From Acidimicrobiales bacterium (lineage in GTDB: Bacteria; Actinomycetota; Acidimicrobiia; Acidimicrobiales; SHLQ01): DNA of 64,000 bases. Made by a program: the position numbers and the translations under genes. Shown here piece by piece: positions 8,707-18,219 of this stretch (position 1 is its first letter; each line of letters opens with the position of its first letter). The notes below the pieces were generated by a model that saw only the letters and a list, made by a program, of their open reading frames with translations, ran no database searches and was not told the DNA's origin. The DNA lies in assembly GCA_020629635.1 (NCBI GenBank), contig JAHDCX010000003.1:17380-81379 (forward strand), in the 5' to 3' direction.

Positions 8707-8712
8707 ACGCTA
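8707..8712 (-). promoter_or_regulatory. -10 box (TAGCGT), leaderless start of gene at 8698
   Basis: TAGCGT on the minus strand ends 8 nt before ATG 8698 and no Shine-Dalgarno is present. This matches the leaderless pattern repeated through the window. Confidence 0.55.
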
Positions 8713-8731
8713 ACGGAAACCCAGACGCGAA

Positions 8732-8762
8732 GAAGGGCCGGGGCATGACGCCCCGACCCTTC
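8732..8762. terminator. Strong GC-rich hairpin
   Basis: GAAGGGCCGGGGC (8732-8744) pairs with GCCCCGACCCTTC (8750-8762), 12 of 13 positions, around a 5-nt loop. It could end transcripts arriving on the minus strand from the 9.0-9.5 kb gene or from the unexplained region just downstream of it. Confidence 0.5.
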
Positions 8763-8960
8763 CCGATTCGTTCGCTGGAAGACCACTCCCGGCCTCATTC
8801 GACGGAGGAACGACGTCCGTCGGCCGACGAGTGGGGTGCCTGGCTGGAATTCGCCAAGTGGTCCAGCGGGCCCGACCTACCGGCCAGACACCTCCAAGGT
8901 TCCAAAATCAGTATGAATGTGGACCACCTCCTTCCTTTGGTGACCCCAACCTACCTCAAT
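8763..8960. other. Non-coding stretch with a very long Shine-Dalgarno-like sequence
   Basis: No convincing gene is seen between the small ORF and the REP-like palindrome. On the minus strand, AAGGAGGTGGTC (8933 down to 8922) matches the 16S anti-Shine-Dalgarno complement almost fully, yet no ATG, GTG or TTG lies within the next 15 nt. Frames that follow are short. It may be the relic of a small gene or an RNA. Confidence 0.35.
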
Positions 8961-9049
8961 GGGGTCAGGTCTGACATAGCAAGAGGTTGCGGCATCGTCC
9001 GCATGGTGAGCGCCGTGACCAAACCTGTTGCTATGTCAGACTTGACCCC
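8961..9049. repeat. REP-like inverted repeat
   Basis: Arms at 8961-8988 and 9022-9049 are inverted copies over 28 nt with 2 mismatches, enclosing a 33-nt loop with a smaller GCGG/CCGC hairpin. A further TGACCCCA at 8941-8948 pairs with TGGGGTCA at 8960-8967. The arrangement resembles palindromes mobilised by REP-associated tyrosine transposases (family knowledge); no such transposase gene is in the window. The right arm runs into the gene at 9036 and provides its stop codon. Confidence 0.6.
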
Positions 9050-9473
9050 CGACGGCGCCGATGTCGCGCAGGTAGGTGAGGAACTCGTCGACGACGACGG
9101 TGACGTGCACGCTCTCGAGGTCGGGGCGCTCGTCCAATCCACGGGCAACGGCGTGTTCGGCGGCGCCGATCTCATCGGCGACGGCCCGTTCTTCTTCGAC
9201 CCAATCGCCGCCGAGCTCTTCGCCGAAATCGCTCGCCATGCCGAGCTCGTCGAACCAGTCCAACACCCACCGAATGATCTGGTCGACGTCGTCGTGCGAC
9301 AGCACCGCCGACACCTCGAACGGCAGCGCTTCTGCAACGACCTCGACGGCGTCATCGACCTCGAGCAACGCCGGGGCCATGGTCGACTCGAGCTCGACCG
9401 AGACCCGTGACACGGCCACGATCGCCACGATGACGACGGCCAACGCGCCCAAGGCAACGAGGAGCCAGATCAT
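9036..9473 (-). CDS. Membrane-anchored protein of unknown function
   Basis: A 145-residue protein with one N-terminal transmembrane helix (about residues 2-22, LLVALGALAVVIVAIVAV) followed by an acidic, mostly helical domain facing one side of the membrane. I recognise no known domain. The last codons, including the TGA, lie within the right arm of the REP-like palindrome, so the C-terminus may have been altered by insertion of that element. It begins 21 nt after the acyl-CoA dehydrogenase stop and is probably co-transcribed with it. Confidence 0.6.
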   Translation of the reverse strand: MIWLLVALGALAVVIVAIVAVSRVSVELESTMAPALLEVDDAVEVVAEALPFEVSAVLSHDDVDQIIRWVLDWFDELGMASDFGEELGGDWVEEERAVADEIGAAEHAVARGLDERPDLESVHVTVVVDEFLTYLRDIGAVGGQV

Positions 9474-9494
9474 TGCCCGAGACGTTGTGGCGGC

Positions 9495-10610
9495 TCAGAT
9501 GCCGATGCGTTGCGCCAGCAGCTCGCGGTGATACGTCGGATCGCCGAAGAGGAGCTCGCTCGACTTTGCCCGCTTGAAGTACAGGTGCGCCGGGTGCTCC
9601 CAGGTGAAGCCGATGCCGCCGTGGATCTGGATGTTCTCCGACGCCGCATGGAAGTACGCCTCCGAGCAGTAGCTCTTGGCCAGCGACGCCATCGCCGGAA
9701 GCTCGTCGTTGTCCTCCGCGGCGCACCAGGCCGCGTAGTAGGCCGCCGACTTGGCCGACTCGACCTCGAGAAGCATGTCCGCGCACTTGTGCTTGATCGC
9801 CTGGAAGGAACCGATCGGGCGGCCGAACTGGATCCGGTCCTTGGCGTACTGCACGGACATCTCGAGGACCATCTGCGCGCCCCCGACCTGCTCGGCGGCG
9901 AGGCCAACGGCCGCACGATCGAGCACCTTGGTGATCGTGTCCCAGCCTGCGCCGTCGGTGCCAACGAGGCGCCCGAAGACGCCGTCGAGCTCGAGCTTGG
10001 CCTGCTTGCGAGTCTGATCCATCGTGGAGAGCGGGGTACGGGTGAGGCCGTCGGCGTCGCCGTCGACCGCGAAGATCGAGACGCCTGCAGCCGTGCGGGC
10101 GGCGACCAGGATCAACCCGGCCGTGTGGCCGTCGATCACGTAGTGCTTGGCGCCGTTGAGGGTCCACGCGTCACCGGCCGGTTCGGCCGTGGCAGTCACG
10201 CCCGATTCGTCCCAGCGTCCGTTCTCTTCGGTGAGGGCCAGCGTGGCGGTGAGCTCGCCAGACGCGATGGCGGGCAGGTATTCGCCCGAGGCGTCGGCAT
10301 CGTCGGCGCAGAGCAGTGTCGACGTGGCGAGCACGGCGGTCGAGAAGAACGGCGCGCACAGCAACGCACGGCCCATCTCCTCGAGCACGACGACGAGCTC
10401 GACCCAGCCGTAGCCCTGGCCACCGAACTCCTCGGGGACTGCGAGTGCGGGCAACCCCATCTGTTCGGCCATCTGGGACCAGACCGCTTCGTCGTAGCCC
10501 GACTCGGTCTCCATGAGCTCGCGGACCGTGTCCTCTGCGGACTTCTCCTCCAAGAACTGGCGGACGAAGTCACGGAGCTGATCTTGTTCTTCGGTGAAGG
10601 CGAACTGCAT
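9495..10610 (-). CDS. Acyl-CoA dehydrogenase family protein
   Basis: A 371-residue flavoprotein. The N-terminal helical domain starts MQFAFTEEQDQLRDFVRQFL, the middle has the substrate/FAD-binding ALTEENGRW and the C-terminal domain has RIQFGRPIGSFQAIKHK and IHGGIGFTWEHPAHLYFKRA. The last motif is typical of FadE-type dehydrogenases, where the Glu of TWEHP is a candidate base. It oxidises an acyl-CoA thioester at the alpha-beta position with electron transfer to ETF. ATG 10610 was chosen because a TANNNT box lies 8 nt upstream; the open frame continues to 11354 without coding character, antisense to the MBL gene. Substrate is unknown and it seems unrelated to the glycan genes. Confidence 0.85.
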   Translation of the reverse strand: MQFAFTEEQDQLRDFVRQFLEEKSAEDTVRELMETESGYDEAVWSQMAEQMGLPALAVPEEFGGQGYGWVELVVVLEEMGRALLCAPFFSTAVLATSTLLCADDADASGEYLPAIASGELTATLALTEENGRWDESGVTATAEPAGDAWTLNGAKHYVIDGHTAGLILVAARTAAGVSIFAVDGDADGLTRTPLSTMDQTRKQAKLELDGVFGRLVGTDGAGWDTITKVLDRAAVGLAAEQVGGAQMVLEMSVQYAKDRIQFGRPIGSFQAIKHKCADMLLEVESAKSAAYYAAWCAAEDNDELPAMASLAKSYCSEAYFHAASENIQIHGGIGFTWEHPAHLYFKRAKSSELLFGDPTYHRELLAQRIGI

Positions 10611-10618
10611 GAGTCCAC

Positions 10619-10624
10619 ACCGTA
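10619..10624 (-). promoter_or_regulatory. -10 box (TACGGT), leaderless start of acyl-CoA dehydrogenase
   Basis: TACGGT on the minus strand ends 8 nt before ATG 10610. It is back-to-back with the box of the divergent MBL gene at 10653-10658. Confidence 0.55.
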
Positions 10625-10652
10625 GCGGGCCCCGCAAAGCGGCGGCGATCTG

Positions 10653-10658
10653 TACCGT
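10653..10658 (+). promoter_or_regulatory. -10 box (TACCGT), leaderless start of MBL hydrolase
   Basis: TACCGT ends 6 nt before ATG 10665; there is no Shine-Dalgarno. Confidence 0.55.
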
Positions 10659-10664
10659 TGCGCC

Positions 10665-11291
10665 ATGTCGCTCGATCTCACCCACACGCTTCATCACGCC
10701 GACTCGGGCTTTGAGATCCACAAGCTCGTGGTGGGACCAGTCGACAACAACGTCTTTGTCCTGCGATGCACGGAGACCGGCGAATCGCTCCTGATCGATG
10801 CCGCCAACGAGCACGACAAACTGCTCGAGCTGGCACGTGCGCTCGACGTGCGGCGCATCGTCGAAACCCACGGTCACTGGGATCACATCGCCGCCATCCC
10901 GCAGATGCGTGACGCCGGCTATTCGGTGGGCGTCACCGCGGAGGACGCCTCGATGCTCGACAGCTACGACGAGATCCTCGCCGACGACGACGTCATCGAG
11001 GTCGGACGACTGCGACTGAAGACGATCCACTCCCCCGGCCACACACCGGGCTCGATGTCGTTCAAACTCGAGGGAGCGCCGATCCTGTTCACGGGCGACA
11101 CCCTCTTCCCGGGCGGAGCAGGGGCCACAAAGTTCCCCGGCGGCGACTTTCCGACGATCATGAGGTCGATCGAGGACCGCTTCTACCGGGTCATGGATGA
11201 CGACGTGCTCGTCCTGCCGGGCCACGGCGACGACACGACGATCGGCACGGAAAAGCCGCATTTCGACGATTGGGTCGCCCGCGGCTGGTGA
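10665..11291 (+). CDS. Metallo-beta-lactamase fold hydrolase (glyoxalase II-like)
   Basis: A 208-residue MBL-fold protein. The zinc motif THGHWDH is at residues 68-74 (His69, His71, Asp73, His74), followed by SPGHTPGS, the bridging Asp in LFTGDTLFPGG and the last His in LPGHGDD. This is the arrangement of glyoxalase II and related thioester or lactone hydrolases. No signal peptide is seen, so it is cytoplasmic. It is transcribed divergently from the acyl-CoA dehydrogenase; a thioesterase-like role is possible but not shown by the sequence. Confidence 0.85.
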   Translation: MSLDLTHTLHHADSGFEIHKLVVGPVDNNVFVLRCTETGESLLIDAANEHDKLLELARALDVRRIVETHGHWDHIAAIPQMRDAGYSVGVTAEDASMLDSYDEILADDDVIEVGRLRLKTIHSPGHTPGSMSFKLEGAPILFTGDTLFPGGAGATKFPGGDFPTIMRSIEDRFYRVMDDDVLVLPGHGDDTTIGTEKPHFDDWVARGW

Positions 11292-11349
11292 CCCGTCACA
11301 TCTGTGGTGACACCCACGATGAGGCAATCGAGAACGGCGCCACCGCCCA

Positions 11350-11355
11350 TACAAT
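11350..11355 (+). promoter_or_regulatory. -10 box (TACAAT), leaderless start of sufC-sufS-sufU
   Basis: TACAAT ends 7 nt before ATG 11363 and no Shine-Dalgarno is present. It indicates that the sufC-S-U unit starts its own transcript. Confidence 0.6.
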
Positions 11356-11362
11356 CCAGATC

Positions 11363-12117
<755 letters not shown>

Positions 12118-12121
<4 letters not shown>

Positions 12122-13353
12122 CCGGTTTCGACACGGATCGCATCAAGAAGGACTTCCCGATCCTCGATCGGCGTTTCGACGGTGAGCGCCTCGTGTACCT
12201 GGACTCGGCGGCGTCGAGTCAGCGTCCGAACGCCGTGATCGATGCCATGTCGGACTACTACCGGACGTCGCACGCCAACGCGAACCGTGGCGCCTACAAG
12301 CTGGCCGTCGAGGCGACCGACGCGCTCGAGAAGGGCCGGGCCAACGTGGCCCGCTTCATCGGGGCTCCCCACGTTCACGAGGTGATCTTCACGAAGAACG
12401 CCACCGAGGCGATGAATCTGTTCGCTCGCTCGTGGGGCGACGCCAACGTCGGCGAGGGCGATGCGATCGTGCTCACCGAAATGGAGCACCACGCCAACAT
12501 CGTCCCGTGGCATCAGCTCCGCGAACGTACGGGCGTCGAGCTCCGGTGGGTCCCGGTCGATGACAACGGCGAGCTCGACCTGTCCGATCTCGACCGTCTG
12601 CTCGACGGCGCCAAGCTGCTGTCGGTGTCGGCGATGTCCAACGTGCTCGGCACGCTCAACCCGATTCGCCGATTGGCGGACGCAGCGCACGCAGCGGGTG
12701 CGATCTGTGCTGCCGATGCCAGCCAGTACGTTCCGCACCTACCGACGGACGTGACCGAGCTCGGCGTCGATGCGATGTTCTTCACCGGCCACAAGATGCT
12801 CGGCCCGACTGGCATCGGCGTGATGTGGGGCACCACCGAGCTGCTCGAGGCGATGCCGCCGTTCCTCGGTGGCGGAGACATGATCCTGCAGGTCACCAAG
12901 GACGGCTTCACCACCGCAGATTTGCCCCACAAGTTCGAGGCGGGCACGCCATCGGTGGCCGAGGTGGTCGGCCTCGGCGCTGCTGTCGAGTATCTCGAGG
13001 CCTTGGGTATGGAGAACGTCCGAGCGCATGAGGTCTCGCTCACGGCGTACGCCATGCGCACCCTCACCGAACGCTTCGGCGACGACATCACGATCCACGG
13101 TCCGGCAGAACCCGCAGCGCGGGGCGGGGTCTTGTCGATCATCTACAAGGACGTCCACGCCCACGATCTGTCTCAGGTGCTCGACGGACGCAACGTCTGC
13201 GTACGTTCGGGGCATCACTGCGCAAAACCCTTGATGCAGAAGCTCGACGTCGCCGCCACGGCCCGAGCCTCGATGTACGTGTACAACGACGAAGCTGACG
13301 TCGACATGCTCGCCGACGCGATCGACGAAGCCGGCGACTTCTTCGCCTTCTGA
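12118..13353 (+). CDS. sufS: SufS cysteine desulfurase
   Basis: A 411-residue PLP enzyme, group II desulfurase, which takes sulfur from cysteine and passes it to SufU. The PLP lysine is Lys226 in FTGHKMLGPTGIG and the persulfide Cys is Cys368 in VRSGHHCAKPLM. The PLP-facing ATEAMN and HHANIVPW motifs are present. The common DGAQ motif is written DASQ (residues 200-203). The start ATG 12118 overlaps the sufC stop. sufU follows 32 nt downstream with its own AAGGA Shine-Dalgarno. Confidence 0.93.
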
Positions 13354-13385
13354 ACGCACCCAACACCTCAACGAAGGACAGCGCC

Positions 13386-13844
13386 ATGCCGGGACTCGAA
13401 GATCTCTACAAGGAGATCATCATGGACCACTACCGCAGCCCTCGGAACCAGGGCGAGCTGGCGTCTCCGCCCGCCCACCACGCCCTCGGCATCAACCCGA
13501 GCTGTGGTGACGAAATCACGGTCTACGTGTCCGTCGACGACGACGACATCATCACCGACGTGGCCATCGACGGCCGGGGGTGTTCGATCAGTCAGAGCGC
13601 CGCGTCGATGATGAGCGAGGCGATCAAGGGCAAGACGACGGCAGAGGCCGCTGAGCTGTCCGACGCGTACAAGGGCATGCTCGCCATCACCGATTCGGGC
13701 GACAAGCCCGACCTCTCGATGGGCGACTTGGTGGCCCTGCGGGGAGTGTCGAAGTTCCCGGCCCGAATCAAGTGCGCGACGCTGGGTTTCAACACCTTGC
13801 TTCAGGCGCTCGAGAACTCTGGTTCGACCACGTCGACCGAGTGA
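13386..13844 (+). CDS. sufU: SufU zinc-dependent sulfurtransferase
   Basis: A 152-residue SufU/IscU-fold protein. The zinc ligands are Cys40 and Asp42 (NPSCGDE), Cys66 (GRGCSIS) and Cys130 (RIKCATL), the set used by Gram-positive SufU to accept persulfide sulfur from SufS and pass it to SufB. AAGGA precedes the ATG by about 7 nt. It is the last gene of the sufC-S-U unit and is followed by a hairpin terminator. Confidence 0.92.
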   Translation: MPGLEDLYKEIIMDHYRSPRNQGELASPPAHHALGINPSCGDEITVYVSVDDDDIITDVAIDGRGCSISQSAASMMSEAIKGKTTAEAAELSDAYKGMLAITDSGDKPDLSMGDLVALRGVSKFPARIKCATLGFNTLLQALENSGSTTSTE

Positions 13845-13851
13845 CCGCTGG

Positions 13852-13868
13852 CCGCCCGTCGGGGGCGG
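13852..13868 (+). terminator. Hairpin after sufU
   Basis: CCGCCC (13852-13857) pairs with GGGCGG (13863-13868) over a 5-nt loop, 7 nt after the sufU stop and upstream of the next promoter. Confidence 0.5.
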
Positions 13869-13900
13869 TGACCGGCTAACTCTCCCCGTCGGTTCCGCAG

Positions 13901-13906
13901 TACCAT
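13901..13906 (+). promoter_or_regulatory. -10 box (TACCAT), leaderless start of the chain-length/kinase gene
   Basis: TACCAT ends 8 nt before ATG 13915; there is no Shine-Dalgarno. It starts the first export operon. Confidence 0.55.
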
Positions 13907-13914
13907 CGGCGGCG

Positions 13915-15567
13915 ATGTTGTACGAGATCCCGCAGTCGAGTCGCGACGTTCCTGGCCTCGAGGACTACCTGCGCGCCATCCGCGAGCGTTGGCAGATCAT
14001 CGCGCTGCTGGCGATCGTCGGCACCGTGCTTGCGCTGTTGTTCGCCAACACCCGCGAAGACGTGTTCGAGTCGGAGGCGAAGGTCGTCATCAACCCGACG
14101 ATCGTCAACTCCACCAACACCAATCTGGTGAGCCCCCGACTCGAACGTGAGCGCGAGGTCATGCAGAGCGTGGCGGTGATCGAACAGGCGCTCGTCTCGG
14201 CCGGAATCCCGAAGACGCCCGCCGCCGTCGTCGAGGATCTCGAGGTCACGTTCGTCAACAACTCCGACACCTTGGCCGTGGCGTATCAGTCCACGGACGC
14301 CTCAGAGGCCGCCGTCGTCGCCAACGAGATCGCGGCCGCCTACGTGGCTCGGCGAGAAGCGGCGTCGATCGCGGTGTACGAGTCCGAGATCTCGAGCCTC
14401 GAAGCCCAGGCCGCAGCGCTCGACGAATCGCTCGGGGAGATCAGCACCGAGCTCGGCGCGGCACAGGCGGATCGGCTTGCGGCGACGGCGCGCGCGTTCG
14501 ACGACCCGGCCCGACAGGGCCTGATCGAGGCGGCGACCGAATCGATCAGCGCGCTCACGGCTCGACGAAACTCGGTGACCAACGATCTCGGCCAGATCAA
14601 CCGAGACCTCCGGGAGAGCCAGCGGGCGCTGACGTCACGTGCGGTGACCGCAGAGGTCATCCAGGCGGCCGAGTCCGATGATGCCCCGGTCGGTCTCGGA
14701 CGCAATCTGCTGCTCGCCGCCGGCTTCATCCTCGGTGCGCTCGCCGGCGCCGCGTTGGCGTTCACCCTGGACCGGCTCGATCGGACGGCGAAAGGCGCCA
14801 CCGAGATCGAATCGGCACTCGGGGCCAACGTGCTCGGCTCGGTGCCGTCGTTCGGCATCGGCAATCGCCGCAGCGGTGTCGTCATGCTCAGCAATGCCAA
14901 GAACTCGAAGATGCAGCGGGCGCGGGAGTCGTACCGGCGGCTGCGGGCGTCGCTGTCGTTCCTGCAGAGCGCAGAGAACAAGAAGTCGTTCATCATCACC
15001 AGCGCCCGGCCCGGCGAGGGCAAGAGCGTGACCGCCGCCAACGTCGCGGTCGCCGCGGCGCAAGCTGGTAGCCGAGTTGCGTTGGTGTCGGCGGATCTTC
15101 GTCGGCCGATGATCGAGAAGCTGCTCAACATTCGCGCCGAGGTCGGCCTGGCCGATCACCTTCGGGATCCGACGATCACCGGCATCGTCCAAGCCGTGCC
15201 GGACGTGAACGGTCTGGTGGTCGTGCCCTCCGGGCCGCTCCCCCACAATCCGGGCGAACTGCTCGCCTCCCCGCGCTTCGGGAATCTCGTGAATCAGCTC
15301 CGAGACCAGTTCGACACCGTGATCATCGACATGCCGCCGGTGCTCGCCACCGCCGACGCTGGCGCGGTCGCACCCAGCGTGGACGGCGTCTTGGTGGTCG
15401 TCGACGGCCAGAGCACCGACACCAACGAGTTGATGAGGGTCCGAGCCTCACTCGAGCGTGCGGGCGCCAACATCGTCGGCGCCGTGCTCAACCGCGACTC
15501 CTCCGACAGCGGCGTGTCGCTGCGCAAGGACCGCTACGCATACGAGCGGGTCGCCGGGCAGCGATGA
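13915..15567 (+). CDS. Polysaccharide co-polymerase with BY-kinase domain (Wzz/Wzc-like)
   Basis: A 550-residue inner-membrane protein that controls chain length in Wzy-dependent polysaccharide export. The Wzz domain is flanked by membrane helices at about 28-44 and 265-285 with a coiled coil at about 155-240 between them. The cytoplasmic kinase domain has Walker A ARPGEGKS (ending at residue 371), Walker A' VALVSADLRR (388-397) and Walker B TVIIDMPP (468-474). The usual C-terminal tyrosine cluster is nearly absent (only Tyr541 and Tyr543), so phosphorylation control may be limited. The stop overlaps the polymerase gene by 4 nt, and the flippase follows, so this is the head of a complete export set. 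Confidence 0.88.
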   Translation: MLYEIPQSSRDVPGLEDYLRAIRERWQIIALLAIVGTVLALLFANTREDVFESEAKVVINPTIVNSTNTNLVSPRLEREREVMQSVAVIEQALVSAGIPKTPAAVVEDLEVTFVNNSDTLAVAYQSTDASEAAVVANEIAAAYVARREAASIAVYESEISSLEAQAAALDESLGEISTELGAAQADRLAATARAFDDPARQGLIEAATESISALTARRNSVTNDLGQINRDLRESQRALTSRAVTAEVIQAAESDDAPVGLGRNLLLAAGFILGALAGAALAFTLDRLDRTAKGATEIESALGANVLGSVPSFGIGNRRSGVVMLSNAKNSKMQRARESYRRLRASLSFLQSAENKKSFIITSARPGEGKSVTAANVAVAAAQAGSRVALVSADLRRPMIEKLLNIRAEVGLADHLRDPTITGIVQAVPDVNGLVVVPSGPLPHNPGELLASPRFGNLVNQLRDQFDTVIIDMPPVLATADAGAVAPSVDGVLVVVDGQSTDTNELMRVRASLERAGANIVGAVLNRDSSDSGVSLRKDRYAYERVAGQR

Positions 15568-16856
15568 CCTCGCCAGCGACCGCTCCGGGGCGGTTCGAAC
15601 ATGGCGCAATGTGGGTGGCGCTGTTCGTCCTGACGGCGGGCATGCCCTTCGAGTGGTCGCGTGTCGCGGGCCGCGGCGAAGTCATCGGCGGCGACACCCG
15701 CGTCGCCGCGTTCTTCATCCTGATCAGCGGCTTCCTCGCGATCCAGATGAACGGTCGCTGGCCCGAAGTCCTGCGCGTGCTCGGGCGCGAGCCCGTCATG
15801 CTCATGCTGCTCGGCTGGACAGCGCTGTCGTTCATCTGGTCCGACGCTCCGGACACGACCATTCGCCGTTCGGTCGCCGTGATCGTGACGAGCTACGTCG
15901 GTGCACACCTCGTCCTGCGGTTCTCGCAGTTCCAGATCCTGCGAATGGTCGCGTCGGTGCTGGCTGCGGTCGCCATGGTCAACCTGTCGTGGATTCTGCT
16001 CTTCCCGCAGTGGAGCGGACCCCGCGGTGGCGGCATCGGCCCCGACGCCGACGAGCGCCTCACCGGGATCTACACCCACCCCAACCCGCTGGGACGGGCG
16101 ATGGCGCTCGCGGTCTTCACGCTGCTGGCCGCCTACAAGCTCGATCGGCGCCGTCGCCCCGCGTACGCCGTGTCGGCGGCGGTGGCGATGGTCGTGTTGA
16201 CCCTGTCGGAGTCGAAGACCGCGCTTGTCGTTGCGGTGCTGACGACGACCCTGTTGTTCGTGTACCTCGTGTTCCGGGCTCGGCGCACCCTGTTCGGGGC
16301 GGTCGCGGTGTCGATGATCGGGGCGGGGGCGGCGTCGGTCTTCCTCGTGGTCAACAATCTCGGTTTGCTGACGTCGTGGCTCGGCCGTGATGTTTCGCTG
16401 ACGGGTCGGGTGCCGTTGTGGCAGGACCTGATCCCGATCGCCCTCGAACGACCCGTGTTCGGCCACGGGTACGACGCGTTCTGGCTCGGCTGGGGGAGCC
16501 CCGCCCAGGAAGTCTGGAACGAACACCCCTGGCTGCCCCCGCACGGCCACAACGAGTTCCTCGACGTGACGCTCGATCTGGGACTCGTCGGGCTCGTTCT
16601 GTACGCGGTCATGCTCTACCGGACCGCCCTGCGCGCCACCCGGTACGTGCGGGACGTCCCGACGGTTTTCGGTCTGTGGCCGTTGACGTTCGTGTCGTTC
16701 TATCTCTCGGCGTCGATCACCGAATCGGGCATCTTCAACCGCGACATCACGTGGGCGTTCCTCGTGGGTACGGTCGTGTTGATGACTTCGAAGAACCCGT
16801 CGGTCGACCGCCGACACGACCCATCGCTTTTGGTCGAGCCGCCGGTCCGCACCTAG
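15564..16856 (+). CDS. O-antigen ligase/polymerase family membrane protein (Wzy-like)
   Basis: A 430-residue protein with about ten hydrophobic segments. The large outer loop around residues 150-180 has YTHPNPLGRAMAL and a second one near 275-330 has LTGRVPLWQDLI and PHGHNEFLDVTLDLGL; the RxxxW and HNxxL patterns are hallmarks of the Wzy_C/O-antigen ligase superfamily, which joins lipid-linked repeats outside the membrane. Start ATG overlaps the kinase stop as ATGA. Whether it polymerises or ligates cannot be told apart; its neighbours favour polymerase. Confidence 0.85.
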   Translation: MTSPATAPGRFEHGAMWVALFVLTAGMPFEWSRVAGRGEVIGGDTRVAAFFILISGFLAIQMNGRWPEVLRVLGREPVMLMLLGWTALSFIWSDAPDTTIRRSVAVIVTSYVGAHLVLRFSQFQILRMVASVLAAVAMVNLSWILLFPQWSGPRGGGIGPDADERLTGIYTHPNPLGRAMALAVFTLLAAYKLDRRRRPAYAVSAAVAMVVLTLSESKTALVVAVLTTTLLFVYLVFRARRTLFGAVAVSMIGAGAASVFLVVNNLGLLTSWLGRDVSLTGRVPLWQDLIPIALERPVFGHGYDAFWLGWGSPAQEVWNEHPWLPPHGHNEFLDVTLDLGLVGLVLYAVMLYRTALRATRYVRDVPTVFGLWPLTFVSFYLSASITESGIFNRDITWAFLVGTVVLMTSKNPSVDRRHDPSLLVEPPVRT

Positions 16857-16859
16857 CGT
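16854..16859 (+). promoter_or_regulatory. -10 box (TAGCGT), leaderless start of flippase
   Basis: TAGCGT ends 7 nt before ATG 16867 and overlaps the stop of the polymerase gene. It would give the flippase an internal promoter in addition to read-through. Confidence 0.5.
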
Positions 16860-16866
16860 TCGGTCC

Positions 16867-18219
16867 ATGCCGGACACCGGATCGTCGTCGGCGACGACCG
16901 CTCGAGGACGGGTCGCCAACGCCGTCTCGGCATTGGGTGGCGAAGTCGTTCAGGCCCTGCTTGGCGTCCTGATTTTCTTCGGCCTGTTCTCCCAGCTCTC
17001 CGACACCGACTGGGGCGACTATGTGGCGGTCATCACGACGGGACTGATCATCGGGACGGTCGCCAATCTCGGTTCTCAAGAGCTTCTCGTCCGCAACGTG
17101 GCCCGTCGCGCCAGCCTCGAGGTCGAGTGGGGTCAGACCCTTGCGACACAGTGTGCGGGCGGGGCGGTCGGTCTGGCCATCGGCATGGCGGTGCGGCCGG
17201 TGTTCTTCGAAAACGTCGCACCTTTGACGGCGTTCATCCTCTTGGCCACCAACATCGTCTTGTTCTGGCTGGTCGAGAGCACCGTCCGCGTGGGACAGGC
17301 GACGAATGACCTGTCGATCGGGCTTCGGGGGCGGCTGGTCTTTGCGATCGGTCGGCTCGCCGCCGTGGCAACCTTCGCCTTCAGCGGCGCCGGAGACCTC
17401 GACCGGTACGCCTTGTTGTCGGCGCCGCCCGTTCTCGCCGCCACGGCGGGGGCCTTGTGGGTGGCGACGCGTGGTTCGGGGACACCACAGACCTTTCGCC
17501 GACCTCCTGCGGCGCGGCTACGGCGAGGGCTGCCCTTCGTCGGCACCGCGGGCGCGCAGGACCTGTTGGCTGGGTTCGATCGCCCGCTGCTCAACGCCAA
17601 CGGGTTGACCGTGGAGACCGGGCAGTACGGGATCGCCGATCGGCTGGTCCGGATCGCCAGCATCCCGACGATGGCGTTGGTCCGCATGACCGCGGCGGAC
17701 TTCTTCGCCAAAGGCGAGCACGATGATCGGGCGACCTTCGACCTCGCCGTGCGGTATGCGCAACCTGCGGCGATCTACGGCTTTGCCGCGTCGCTCGGCA
17801 TGGTTGCCTTCACGATCATTCTCCACGACCTCGTCCCCGAGCGCTTGCAGCCGCCCCTCCCGATGCTGGCTGCACTCGCGCCGATGGCCGCCCTGCATGC
17901 GCTGCAGCTGTTCCCGGCCAACATGTTGACCGGCACGGACCGCCAGGGGTTGCGGATGACGCTCTACGCCATCGCCGCGGGCCTCAACATCGTGGCCAAC
18001 CTGATCCTGATCCCCCGCGAGGGTTGGCAGGGAGCGGCATGGGCGACGCTGGGCGCAGAGGTCTTCCTGGCCATTACGTTGTGGGTGACGGCGTGGAGGG
18101 TGTCTCGAGGTCGGCCTGCGCCGAGCAAACCGGCCGAGCTCACCGCTGGCCCACCCACGGTGGAGCACCCCGAAGTACTCGTTGGCGATGGACCGACGTC
18201 GGCGGCGGGCGATCAGTGA
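16867..18219 (+). CDS. Polysaccharide flippase (Wzx-like, PST/MATE superfamily)
   Basis: A 450-residue protein with about 12 hydrophobic segments in the polysaccharide-transport fold, including AVSALGGEVVQALLGVLIFFG at the start and the Asn/Pro-rich NIVANLILIPREGWQGAAWA near the C-terminus, where PST flippases place helices 11-12. It would move lipid-linked repeat units across the membrane. The last 30 residues are a hydrophilic tail. Its stop overlaps the stop of the convergent lyase-like gene by 7 nt within a perfect palindrome. Confidence 0.83.
   Translation: MPDTGSSSATTARGRVANAVSALGGEVVQALLGVLIFFGLFSQLSDTDWGDYVAVITTGLIIGTVANLGSQELLVRNVARRASLEVEWGQTLATQCAGGAVGLAIGMAVRPVFFENVAPLTAFILLATNIVLFWLVESTVRVGQATNDLSIGLRGRLVFAIGRLAAVATFAFSGAGDLDRYALLSAPPVLAATAGALWVATRGSGTPQTFRRPPAARLRRGLPFVGTAGAQDLLAGFDRPLLNANGLTVETGQYGIADRLVRIASIPTMALVRMTAADFFAKGEHDDRATFDLAVRYAQPAAIYGFAASLGMVAFTIILHDLVPERLQPPLPMLAALAPMAALHALQLFPANMLTGTDRQGLRMTLYAIAAGLNIVANLILIPREGWQGAAWATLGAEVFLAITLWVTAWRVSRGRPAPSKPAELTAGPPTVEHPEVLVGDGPTSAAGDQ

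Noticed and set aside
8685..9410. Plus-strand frame across the palindrome region
   Set aside because: It runs through both arms of the REP-like element and antisense to the 9036 gene; no domain is recognisable.
10611..11354. N-terminal extension of the acyl-CoA dehydrogenase frame
   Set aside because: It is antisense to the MBL gene with low-complexity sequence, and ATG 10610 begins the standard N-terminal helix.
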